8,282 nucleotides of DNA, taken from NCBI GenBank assembly GCA_018057635.1, contig JAGPDJ010000083.1:1-8282 (forward strand), read 5' to 3'. The translations under genes and the position numbers were made by a program. This DNA is from Ferruginibacter sp. Its GTDB lineage: Bacteria > Bacteroidota > Bacteroidia > Chitinophagales > Chitinophagaceae. The notes beneath the pieces were generated by a model. It worked only from the letters and a program-made list of their open reading frames with translations. It did no database searches and was not told the origin of the DNA. Of this stretch, positions 1 through 7,200 are shown in pieces (within the stretch, counting starts at the first letter, position 1; every line of letters starts with the position of its first letter).

Positions 1-940
1 CGATCCTGAAATTCCCCGGCAGGTATTTCATGCATTTCGTTTGTCCGCCGCCGCTGCAATGAATAAGTCCGTGTATTTTTTCAAAATGATCTGATAACAA
101 ACCTTTCATCACAGGAGCGTATGTTCGGGTTGGGCTAAGAATTAGCTGACCGATGGTGGATGCTGGATGCGGGATGCCGGATGCAGGATAAGGGATACCG
201 GATATGGGATCTGTAAGCTTATTTTTTCCGATATAAACCACGTCTTCCGGCAAATTGTTATCGAAACTTTCTTTAAAATTTTCTGAATAGAATTTACCCA
301 ACACATCATGGCGTGCAGAAGTGAGGCCGTTGCTCCCCAATCCGCTGTTGTAAGATGTTTCATAGCTTGCCTGTCCGAAACTGGCAAAACCTACGATCAC
401 ATCACCTGGTTTTATTTTATCATTGCTGATGATCTTATTTTTTGGCCAGCGGCTTGTCATGGTTCCGTTTACAGCTACTGTACGAACCACATCTCCAACA
501 TCTGCCGTTTCACCACCGAGGTAATGAATGTTCACCCCAAAAGATTTCAGCTGATCAAATAATTGCTGGGAACCGTTGATCACCTGTTCTAAAACCGCTC
601 CTGGTATCAGGTTCTTGTTGCGGTCGATGGTTGAATTGAATACGATATTGTCATAAATCCCCACACACAAAAGGTCATCGAGGTTCATTACAATGGCATC
701 CTGGGCAATGCCTTTCCAGACAGAAATATCGCCGGTTTCTTTCCAGTATAAATAAGCCAGGATACTTTTGGTTCCGGCACCATCGGCGTGCATCACATTA
801 ACAAAATCGTCGTCATTTCCAAGAAAATCGGGATATACCTTACAAAAAGCATTCGGAAATAACCCCTGGTCAAGCTGTTTTGTTGCGGCATGCACTTCTT
901 CTTTCTGGGCAGAAACACCCCTTTTGTTATACAGGCTCAT
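1..940 (-). CDS. purM: Phosphoribosylformylglycinamidine cyclo-ligase (AIR synthase), 3' end cut by the window
   Basis: PurM closes the imidazole ring in purine synthesis (FGAM + ATP to AIR + ADP + Pi, EC 6.3.3.1) in the cytosol. Reading from the ATG at 938-940, the frame stays open for 313 codons to the left edge. Visible PurM motifs are HADGAGTKS (residues 51-59, nucleotide loop), NLDDLLCVG, LGGETADVGDVV, a PGDVIVGFASFG stretch, YNSGLGSNGLTSARH, LSPTRTYAPV and HCSGGGQTK near the edge. This is the longer Bacteroidetes form, which I recall as about 390 residues, so roughly 80 C-terminal residues are missing here. The start fits the family N-terminus (NKRGVSAQKEEVH). A TAGTTTTG promoter box ends 6 nt before the ATG. 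The gene is divergent from ribF. Odd point: residues 244-262 contain a Pro/Ser/Gly-rich seven-residue repeat (SGIPYPA, SGIPHPA) encoded by a 7-bp DNA tandem repeat. As I recall, relatives have only a short linker there. Function is confident; the effect of the insertion is unknown. Confidence 0.95.
   Translation of the reverse strand, partial: MSLYNKRGVSAQKEEVHAATKQLDQGLFPNAFCKVYPDFLGNDDDFVNVMHADGAGTKSILAYLYWKETGDISVWKGIAQDAIVMNLDDLLCVGIYDNIVFNSTIDRNKNLIPGAVLEQVINGSQQLFDQLKSFGVNIHYLGGETADVGDVVRTVAVNGTMTSRWPKNKIISNDKIKPGDVIVGFASFGQASYETSYNSGLGSNGLTSARHDVLGKFYSENFKESFDNNLPEDVVYIGKNKLTDPISGIPYPASGIPHPASTIGQLILSPTRTYAPVMKGLLSDHFEKIHGLIHCSGGGQTKCMKYLPGNFRI
158..213. repeat. Heptamer tandem repeat GGATNNN (x8) inside purM
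   Basis: Eight consecutive 7-bp units start with GGAT on the plus strand: GGATGCT, GGATGCG, GGATGCC, GGATGCA, GGATAAG, GGATACC, GGATATG, GGATCTG. A degenerate ninth (CGATGGT) precedes them. The first four match GGATGCN and the array decays to the right. Seven is not a multiple of three, so the coding frame cycles every 21 bp. On the minus strand this yields the imperfect seven-residue peptide repeat SGIPYPA/SGIPHPA in PurM without any stop. It is a degenerate short tandem repeat that the gene tolerates in frame. Confidence 0.85.
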
Positions 941-946
941 ATCCTG

Positions 947-954
947 CAAAACTA
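947..954 (-). promoter_or_regulatory. Putative Bacteroidetes -7 box for purM
   Basis: The minus strand reads TAGTTTTG, an exact match to the Bacteroidetes -7 consensus TAnnTTTG, followed by CA. It ends only 6 nt before the purM ATG, so the transcript would be nearly leaderless. I see no good -33 TTTG at the usual spacing, which lowers confidence. Confidence 0.4.
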
Positions 955-992
955 TATTTCAATTATCAATTAACCATTAATAAATTATCAAG

Positions 993-1000
993 TAGTTTTG
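993..1000 (+). promoter_or_regulatory. Putative Bacteroidetes -7 box for ribF
   Basis: TAGTTTTG followed by CA, an exact TAnnTTTG match, lies 13 nt before the ribF ATG. The ten bases TAGTTTTGCA are an exact inverted copy of those in front of purM (945-954), with 38 bp between. A -33 element is not evident in the very AT-rich spacer. Confidence 0.4.
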
Positions 1001-1013
1001 CACCGTTTAATAT

Positions 1014-1952
1014 ATGAAAGTATACAGAGATATCGGGGCGCTGCCGGAGTTTAAAAAAGCAGTGTTAACAATTGGAACTTTTGATGGTGTTCACCTGGGC
1101 CACAAACAGATCATCAAACAACTATTAAAAGAAGCCGCTGCAGTTTCAGGCACTCCTGTGCTGATAACCTTTCATCCGCATCCCAAACAGGTGGTAGCCT
1201 CTGTTCAAAAACCGATCTTCATGCTAAACAACCCGGAAGAAAAATATAAATTGTTGCATGATGCCGGCATATCAAATATTGTAGTAGTGCCATTTAACAG
1301 CGAATTTGCAGAACAACCCGCCAGCAGTTATATCAGTGATTTCCTGGTTAACAAATTCCATCCACACACAATCATAATAGGATACGACCACAAGTTTGGA
1401 AAGAACCGCAGCGGCGATTACCATTTACTGGAAAAGGAATCTGAAAAATTTGGGTATATGGTAAAAGAAATACCGGAACATATTTTACAGGATGTTACCA
1501 TCAGCAGTACAAGAATAAGGGAAGCATTATTGAGTGGAGATATTGACACTGCAAACGAATTTTTAGGATACCATTATTTTTTCAGCGGACTTGTAATTGA
1601 AGGGAATAAACTAGGCAGAACGATCGGATATCCTACCGCCAACCTGCAGGTGCCGGATGAACAAAAGCTGATACCGGCAAACGGCGTTTATGCAGTTAAA
1701 GTAAAAGTTGAAGGATTTGTCCAAGCATTCAATGGCATGATGAATATAGGAGTAAGACCTACAGTAAATGGTACAACAAGGGTTACAGAAGTAAATATTT
1801 TTGATTTTGATGCAAGCATTTACGGCAGAATGGTTAAAGTCACTTTGCAAAAAAGATTAAGAAGTGAAGTGAAATTTAATGGACTGGATGCTTTGAAAAA
1901 TCAACTGGCGTTGGATAAACTTTCTGCGATCGATGTTTTAAATAATACATAG
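1014..1952 (+). CDS. ribF: Bifunctional riboflavin kinase / FAD synthetase
   Basis: This cytosolic enzyme phosphorylates riboflavin to FMN (EC 2.7.1.26) and adenylates FMN to FAD (EC 2.7.7.2). It has 312 residues, normal for the family. The N-terminal FAD-synthetase domain (about 1-185) shows the nucleotidyltransferase signature GTFDGVHLGH (21-30), HPHPKQV (54-60), GYDHKFGKNRSG (123-134) and SSTRIR (164-169). The C-terminal flavokinase domain (about 186-312) shows GNKLGRTIGYPTAN (197-210, PTAN at the nucleotide/Mg site), NGVYAV, NIGVRPT (244-250) and the likely catalytic Glu259 in TEVNIFDF. No key residue appears missing. The ATG at 1014 places the domain start at the usual position; no Shine-Dalgarno is seen, as is common in this phylum. 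The gene is divergent from purM and convergent with holA. Its TAG stop (1950-1952) lies within the first unit of the adjacent heptamer repeat. Confidence 0.97.
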   Translation: MKVYRDIGALPEFKKAVLTIGTFDGVHLGHKQIIKQLLKEAAAVSGTPVLITFHPHPKQVVASVQKPIFMLNNPEEKYKLLHDAGISNIVVVPFNSEFAEQPASSYISDFLVNKFHPHTIIIGYDHKFGKNRSGDYHLLEKESEKFGYMVKEIPEHILQDVTISSTRIREALLSGDIDTANEFLGYHYFFSGLVIEGNKLGRTIGYPTANLQVPDEQKLIPANGVYAVKVKVEGFVQAFNGMMNIGVRPTVNGTTRVTEVNIFDFDASIYGRMVKVTLQKRLRSEVKFNGLDALKNQLALDKLSAIDVLNNT

Positions 1953-2039
1953 TTTATAGTTTAAAGTTTATAGTTGAGTCCCTAACATACGAACTATTAA
2001 CTATGAACTAAGAACTTTAAACTATAAACTATAAACTAT
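1949..2039. repeat. Inverted heptamer repeat array at the ribF/holA convergent junction (possible two-way terminator)
   Basis: The left arm holds four 7-bp units (ATAGTTT, ATAGTTT, AAAGTTT, ATAGTTG; 1949-1976). The right arm holds seven complementary units (GAACTAT, TAACTAT, GAACTAA, GAACTTT, AAACTAT x3; 1991-2039). Positions 1949-1968 and 2013-2032 are perfect 20-bp inverted repeats around a 44-nt centre, so RNA from either strand could fold into a long AU-rich stem. Both converging genes end inside it: the ribF TAG at 1950-1952 and the holA TAG at 2036-2038 (minus). No U-tract follows, so it is not a textbook intrinsic terminator. A role in transcript ending or 3'-end protection is inference. 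Confidence 0.85.
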
Positions 2040-3040
2040 TCATCCACCATCATCTTCACCACCATCTCTTTCATCAGTGTAGCGCCGGATGTTCCGGAAT
2101 CTCCCACTCCTATTCCTTTTAAATTATACTGGTGCAACAATAGCAATAATTTTTCAACCCCGTTAAACCCGTAATTTTTCATCATATCACGGGCCTGTTT
2201 CAGCGAGTTTGGATTGTAATAAAAGTATGGTTTTAAAGCTCCTTCACTCTGGTCGTTCATACCATACACGGCATAAACCTTACCAAAAAATGAATACAAT
2301 GCCGGTAAGGCAAGCTGGATTGGTACTGCTTTTGGATTGCTTTCAAAATAATTTGTGATCTTAATTGCTTTTGCCAGGTCTTTTTTTGAAATAGCTGCCA
2401 GCAATTCAAACACATTGTACTCTTTGCTTATTCCGATATATTTTTCAATATCATCTTCGTCAATTTCTTTCTTACTGGCCAGGTTTAAGGATAGCTTATC
2501 TATTTCATTGGCAATTCTGCTGAGGTCATTGCCAATATGTTCTTCCAGCAGGCTGATAGCCTTGGGCTTCATTACAAATCCTTTTGTCTGCAAAAGATTT
2601 GAAATCCAGTCGTGAATTTTTTCTTCTTTGATCTTTTGTGAAGTAAAAGTCTCAGCATTTTTTGCCAGCAATTTGGAAAGTTTGGTCCGCTTATCGAGTG
2701 TTTTTGATTTATAACCTACAATAAATATTGTTGATGCAAGCGGAGATTCTACATACGATTCCAGCTTTTCAATCTCTTTCATATGCTGCGCCTCTTTTAA
2801 CAAAACCACCTGTTTATCTGCAAACATCGGATACCTTTTACAGGCATTTATTACGGCAGCCCAATCTGCATCCTTGCCATAAAATACGGTGAGGTTAAAT
2901 TCTGCTTCAGAAGCAGAAAGGAGGTTATGTTCTGCATAATTCATCAGTACATCAATATAATAATCCTCTTCCCCATCAAACCAGTAAACGGGCCTGAAAT
3001 CCTTTTTCTTCCAACTGCTGATTATCTTTTCTGCACTCAT
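2036..3040 (-). CDS. holA: DNA polymerase III, delta subunit (clamp loader)
   Basis: HolA opens the beta sliding clamp as part of the clamp-loader complex at the replication fork. The protein has 334 residues, near the usual 330-345. Family marks are the N-terminal YWFDGEEDYYID (19-30; delta has a degenerate nucleotide-binding fold and does not hydrolyse ATP), KRYPMFADKQVVLLKEA (68-84, the strand region contacting the clamp), LEEHIGNDLSRIANEIDKLSL (165-185), KEYNVFELLAAISKKDLAKA (206-225) and a helical collar domain ending LMKEMVVKMM (322-331). The ATG at 3038-3040 gives the normal N-terminus. The gene is divergent from the coiled-coil gene (185-bp gap) and convergent with ribF. Its stop codon is supplied by the outermost unit of the heptamer repeat. 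HolA diverges fast in sequence, so the call rests on motif order and overall shape. Confidence 0.9.
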   Translation of the reverse strand: MSAEKIISSWKKKDFRPVYWFDGEEDYYIDVLMNYAEHNLLSASEAEFNLTVFYGKDADWAAVINACKRYPMFADKQVVLLKEAQHMKEIEKLESYVESPLASTIFIVGYKSKTLDKRTKLSKLLAKNAETFTSQKIKEEKIHDWISNLLQTKGFVMKPKAISLLEEHIGNDLSRIANEIDKLSLNLASKKEIDEDDIEKYIGISKEYNVFELLAAISKKDLAKAIKITNYFESNPKAVPIQLALPALYSFFGKVYAVYGMNDQSEGALKPYFYYNPNSLKQARDMMKNYGFNGVEKLLLLLHQYNLKGIGVGDSGTSGATLMKEMVVKMMVDE

Positions 3041-3060
3041 TGATTATTTAAATTTTCTGT

Positions 3061-3125
3061 TCAAGTTTCCCTAATTGGTAATATGTTGTCAAATGTTTAC
3101 AACTTGATGTTGTTTTAGGAAACTT
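3061..3125. promoter_or_regulatory. Nested inverted repeats between holA and the coiled-coil gene
   Basis: The divergent intergenic region (3041-3225) contains overlapping dyads: AAGTTTCC (3063-3070) with GGAAACTT (3118-3125), extendable by TAA/TTA with one bulged base; TCAAGTT (3061-3067) with AACTTGA (3101-3107); and GTTGT (3085-3089) with ACAAC (3099-3103). They compete for the same bases. They could be operator half-sites or just AT-rich chance; no regulator is recognisable from sequence. Confidence 0.3.
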
Positions 3126-3138
3126 TTAGTTACTTTTA
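3110..3138 (+). promoter_or_regulatory. Possible promoter of the coiled-coil gene
   Basis: TTG (3110-3112), an 18-bp spacer and TACTTTTA (3131-3138) fit the Bacteroidetes TTTG / TAnnTTTG pattern except that the final base is A. Transcription would begin near 3142, leaving a leader of about 80 nt before the ATG at 3226. Confidence 0.3.
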
Positions 3139-3225
3139 TTTTATACAGCAAATATCCATTTTAAAGCGGTAAACTGTATAAGTTATCCGATTAAGTTTAA
3201 TAATTTTAACCCAAATAAATCTATC

Positions 3226-4221
3226 ATGGCTTATCAAAATTTTCCGGAAAAAGAACAAACCGAACAAGAAGAGTTTAAAGAAAAAAAAGGAAATGGCTAC
3301 CGCAGTATATTGATGGGTGTACTGGTTGTTGCATTATTAGGAACCTGGGGATATATCATATGGGATAAAAATCAGCAAAAGGATATTGATAATTCCCGCC
3401 AAAACATGATCGCTTCTACTTCAGCCCAGCGTGATGAACTGCAGAAAGAACTGGAAGAAGCTACCATGCGCTATGATATTCTTAAAACGTCCAATTCAAA
3501 AAAAGACAGTACCATCACTGCCAAAGACCGTGAAATTGATGAGAAGAAATCACGCATTGCTACACTACTGTCAAAAGCAAATGCCACGACATCGGAACTG
3601 AAAGAAGCCAAAAACCTCATTTCGTCGCTTAAAGGAGATATTGAAGGATACCGCCAGCAGATAGAATTGTTAAAAGGTGAAAACCTCCAGTTAACAAATG
3701 AAAAAGCAATTGTAACGGAAGAAAGAAATAAAGCACAGCTAAATTTTGATTCTGCCCGGAATGTGATTCGTGGTAAAGAAGATATCATTAATGTTGGGTC
3801 AACACTTCATGCATCTAATTTTAATATTGTTGGAATAAATGAGAAAAGAAGCGGAAAGGAAAAAGAAACATCTACTGCAAAAAAAGTTGACAAATTAAGG
3901 ATATCATTCGACCTGGATGAGAACCTGATCGCACAGTCGGGTAAAAAAGATATCTATGTATGTATCACAGCACCTGATGGCACGCCTGTTGCAGTTGAAG
4001 CACTTGGTTCAGGTAAATTCAGCACCCGGGAAGGAATGGAAAAGATTTATACCCAGAAGATCGAAATCAATTATACACAGAATAAAAGACAGAATGTAAG
4101 TTTCGACTGGAAGCAAAATTCAACTTTTAATACCGGTATTTACAAAATTGAAGTGTATAATAACGGGTTTAAAGTTGGTGAAGCATCGAGGCCTTTGAAA
4201 AAGGGTGGTTTGTTTGGTTAG
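3226..4221 (+). CDS. Uncharacterised single-pass membrane protein with periplasmic coiled coil and C-terminal beta domain
   Basis: Function not recognised. The 331-residue protein has three visible parts. Residues 1-26 are a charged, Glu/Lys-rich N-terminus ending KKGNGYR, which predicts a cytoplasmic side. Residues 27-46 (SILMGVLVVALLGTWGYIIW) are one hydrophobic membrane segment. Residues about 48-190 are a long, charged, Gln/Lys/Glu-rich stretch with heptad-like spacing (ISSLKGDIEGYRQQIELL), read as a periplasmic coiled coil. After a linker (206-222), residues about 223-325 look beta-rich (KLRISFDLDENLIAQSGKKDIYVCITAPDGTPV; KIEINYTQNKRQNVSFDW; TGIYKIEVYNNGFKVGEASRPL), like an Ig-type periplasmic fold. 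The predicted topology is type II, with no signal peptidase site. I recall similar unannotated proteins in Bacteroidetes. An envelope-spanning or scaffold role is only inference. The ATG at 3226 is the natural start, with an AT-rich upstream. It stands alone in its direction. Confidence 0.85.
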   Translation: MAYQNFPEKEQTEQEEFKEKKGNGYRSILMGVLVVALLGTWGYIIWDKNQQKDIDNSRQNMIASTSAQRDELQKELEEATMRYDILKTSNSKKDSTITAKDREIDEKKSRIATLLSKANATTSELKEAKNLISSLKGDIEGYRQQIELLKGENLQLTNEKAIVTEERNKAQLNFDSARNVIRGKEDIINVGSTLHASNFNIVGINEKRSGKEKETSTAKKVDKLRISFDLDENLIAQSGKKDIYVCITAPDGTPVAVEALGSGKFSTREGMEKIYTQKIEINYTQNKRQNVSFDWKQNSTFNTGIYKIEVYNNGFKVGEASRPLKKGGLFG

Positions 4222-4225
4222 AATT

Positions 4226-4273
4226 GGTTTATTGGTTAACAAGTTAACTGGTTAACTAGTCAACTTGTTAACA
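4226..4273. repeat. Octamer repeat forming a 38-bp palindrome at a convergent junction
   Basis: Six 8-bp units run head to tail: GGTTTATT, GGTTAACA, AGTTAACT, GGTTAACT, AGTCAACT, TGTTAACA. Because GTTAAC is itself a palindrome, positions 4235-4272 fold on their own centre (4253/4254) with one mismatch (4246/4261) and one G-U pair (4250/4257). The element fills the 61-bp gap between the coiled-coil gene stop (4219-4221) and the outer-membrane gene stop (4283-4285). Neither side has a U-tract, so a terminator role is plausible but not proven. Confidence 0.8.
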
Positions 4274-4282
4274 GGTATTGGC

Positions 4283-7200
4283 TTAGAACAATGCCCGAAC
4301 GGAAGCCCTGCCGATATGAACGGTTTTTGCAGTCCCGGGTTTTCTTCCTTCGTACTGCAGGTTCATTTCAATATTGCCCGCGATCCTTTTCGTAAAATCT
4401 ATATTCCACAGGTAATTTTTACCAGGCAACAAACCATCTAATAAAATATACCCAACAGTTGTATTTGCTGCACCAGGGTATGATTTAAAATTGATCTGGT
4501 TGTACGTGAACTTGGCGGCAATGCTGCTGTTTGATAGTATATTATATTTCACTTCTGCAGTAAATGCATGGTTCCCGGAACGTTCCATAGAATCAATCCT
4601 GTTCTTTTTTTCTGAATAGGAATAGCCTATAACTGCACGCAGGTTTGACCTGTATACATACGTTATATTGGGTTCTATAGATTGTTGCATGATGCTGTAA
4701 TTCCTGTTATCAAATTTTAAAGCACTTGTTGTTAATTCATTCTTTACCTGTTTTAAAATCACATTACTTACAAAATTTCTGCTTAGGTTTACCCTTACCC
4801 TTCCCAGTAATGAACGGAGGTTTCGGCTTTCAAAACCGTAGGCTAATAATGCTTTACCGGTTGACTTGCTGTGTGTAATTTCAAAACCCCATTTAGTACT
4901 GATGCGGTTGTAAAAGAAAGTATTTGAAAAATAGGAATTCAGTGCAATCAATGTTGTATCTACCAGTTCCTGGCTGAATGGATTATAGAGAAATTTTCCA
5001 TTTGCCAGGTTCTTTTTGCTGATCTGCAAGGCAGAAGCGGTGCTGGATCTGGATAATATTTTCCTGATCCCTTTTGCGGTTCCGGGTTTGATGAGTGCTT
5101 TGGGATCTAGCTCTATGCTGTAATTGAACTGCAGGTAATTTGCCTTTACATACTCGTTACCGGGAGTATATACCCGGATGTATTTTTTCTGGTCCTGGAA
5201 CACGGCAATTTCAAATTCATTTAATTCTGAAATACCATTTCCGTTATAATCTATCCAGGTGTAAATACCCTGCCCTGCCGGAACTTCTACATAGGTATAC
5301 TCTCTTTTTTGCTCCTGGCCCGATCCCAGTTCATATAAAATATTTCCGGTAAAAAATCCTTTCAATGCACTTACAAAATATTCTGCACGGCCCAGCAGGT
5401 TCTCATCTGCTTTCTGTTTACTCAATGACTGATCTAAAACCTGCAGGCGGCGATAAGTTACACTCAGTTTCAACTGTTGGTTCTCATTTTTCAGCAGCTC
5501 GGTAAAAAAATTATAATTATTGCTTTTATCGGCCCGTTTCAGTTTATCAAGCAAAGGCAGCTGGTCATTCCTGTGAAAATAACTTACACCCCATTTATTA
5601 GCTTTAGCTTCATTTGACCTGATATATACTTCGTAAATATTAAATGCAAAACTTGCTGCGGAAAGGCTATCACTGATTTTATTATAGAGGTTATTCTTTT
5701 CACCGGTGTATTTAAACCCTATCTGCATCATATTGATTTTTCTTAACTCCTTTTTCAGGTCAATAATTGGCCTGAAAAAATAGCCATTTTGCAACGAACT
5801 GCTGAAATGAACCAGGTTAACCTGTGCCGTTAGTTTCCAATCCTTTATTGCACTGTAATTTTCCAGAATATGCCTGAATCCGTTGTAATCTCCATTGCGG
5901 TTATAATGTGTAATGCCATAGCTCAATTTATTTCCTTTTGCATCTCCAACTTTTAGCGATGCACTGGCAATGCTTTCATCTGCTGGAGCCACATCAAATG
6001 GCAGGCTCCAGTCTCGCAGGAATTCAATGTTACGAAGCCTTTCCAATGGTTTAAAGCGTTTACTTACCAGTTCATAACCAACCACAGACTGCAGTAGAAA
6101 TGGCTTGCCCAACAGGTTTATCTTTCGGTCGTTGCTCTGCAAACTGATTTTTGCCGCCAGCCCATTGTTATCTCCTTTATCTTTTGAAGAGAATAAATTC
6201 ACATCATAGATACTCATGGCAAACTCTGCACTGAGTTTTGTATTGGGAGAAAAAAGATAATTGGCACCCAGGGAAATCACCTGCAATTTTTTAGGAGTAA
6301 CCAGCAAGGTCACCGGTTCCCAGTCGCCCTGTTTTTCATTGTTTGCATTTGGAGAAATCCACTCAAATATTTTTCCGTTTGTAGCATTGATGATCTGCCT
6401 GTAATTGCCTTTGCCCGGCCCAAGGTAGGTGAATGAAAGATTGAATAATGTATCAGCGGGATTTACAGAAAGCACAAAAACAGAATCGTGTATGCTGGTA
6501 TTATACAATGTATCAATTTTTTTATACAGAATTTTTCCAAGCACAAAAGTATCTCTTACAGCATTCACATAATAAGCCGTATTAATAGAATCACCAACGG
6601 TTGAAAGAAATTGTTTTTGCCTGGAATCCAATGTTTGATCAATAGATGAGTTCTTTGCATCGAGGTTTGAGTAAAATGCTGCGTTTAAAAAGAATTTGTT
6701 GCTAAAATTCATTTCATTGCTGGCATAGATCTGCGAGTTCAAAAAATTCCTGTCTGCGTACTCAAATTCTATCTGGATACGCCTGTCTTTGGTTATCTGT
6801 CGTTTAGGGGTAAATGTTAGTTCTGCTGTATTGTAATTCATAATATAATCCTGGTCTTCCCCTCTTTGCAATAGTTCGCCATCAATAAAAACCCTTTCTG
6901 TACCTGCAAGAACCACAAAATACAATTCATTGTTGGCAGCCCGCAGCCGGTACGGGCCCTGGTTGCCTTCCAGCGGTGTAATGATATTCCTTGTAAACTT
7001 CCCCTTTGCCACTGCTCCGCTTGCCAGGAAAGAATTGCGCAGGTTTTTCCCGATCTTATTATCGGTTATAAATGATACCCCTTGTAAACGTTTGTAAAAC
7101 CTGAGGAAATAGTTTTTGCTTTCCCTGATATCGATATCTCCAAAATTTGCCTGCCATCCCTTTTTCTTTATCTGAAGATAAATGCGGTCAAAATCACGCA

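Noticed and set aside
142..562. Open frames on both strands across the left end (142-387 minus, 308-562 plus)
   Set aside because: They overlap purM, whose frame and motifs are clear. The 142-387 frame is kept open partly by the heptamer array.
1014..1014. FMN riboswitch upstream of ribF
   Set aside because: Only 73 bp separate purM and ribF, the region is AT-rich without the conserved RFN element, and the candidate promoter leaves a leader of about 10 nt.
1949..2039. CRISPR array or recombination attachment site
   Set aside because: Units are 7 bp with no spacers, and no cas gene or integrase is present.
1611..3788. Other overlapping frames (768-980 plus, 1611-1850 minus, 2355-2615 plus, 3471-3788 minus, and 5140-5352 plus further right)
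   Set aside because: Each lies opposite or out of frame within a well-supported gene, or antisense to the purM start, and shows no coherent domain.
4235..4272. Textbook intrinsic terminator
   Set aside because: The stem is strong but there is no T-run on either side, so it is listed as a repeat with only possible terminator function.
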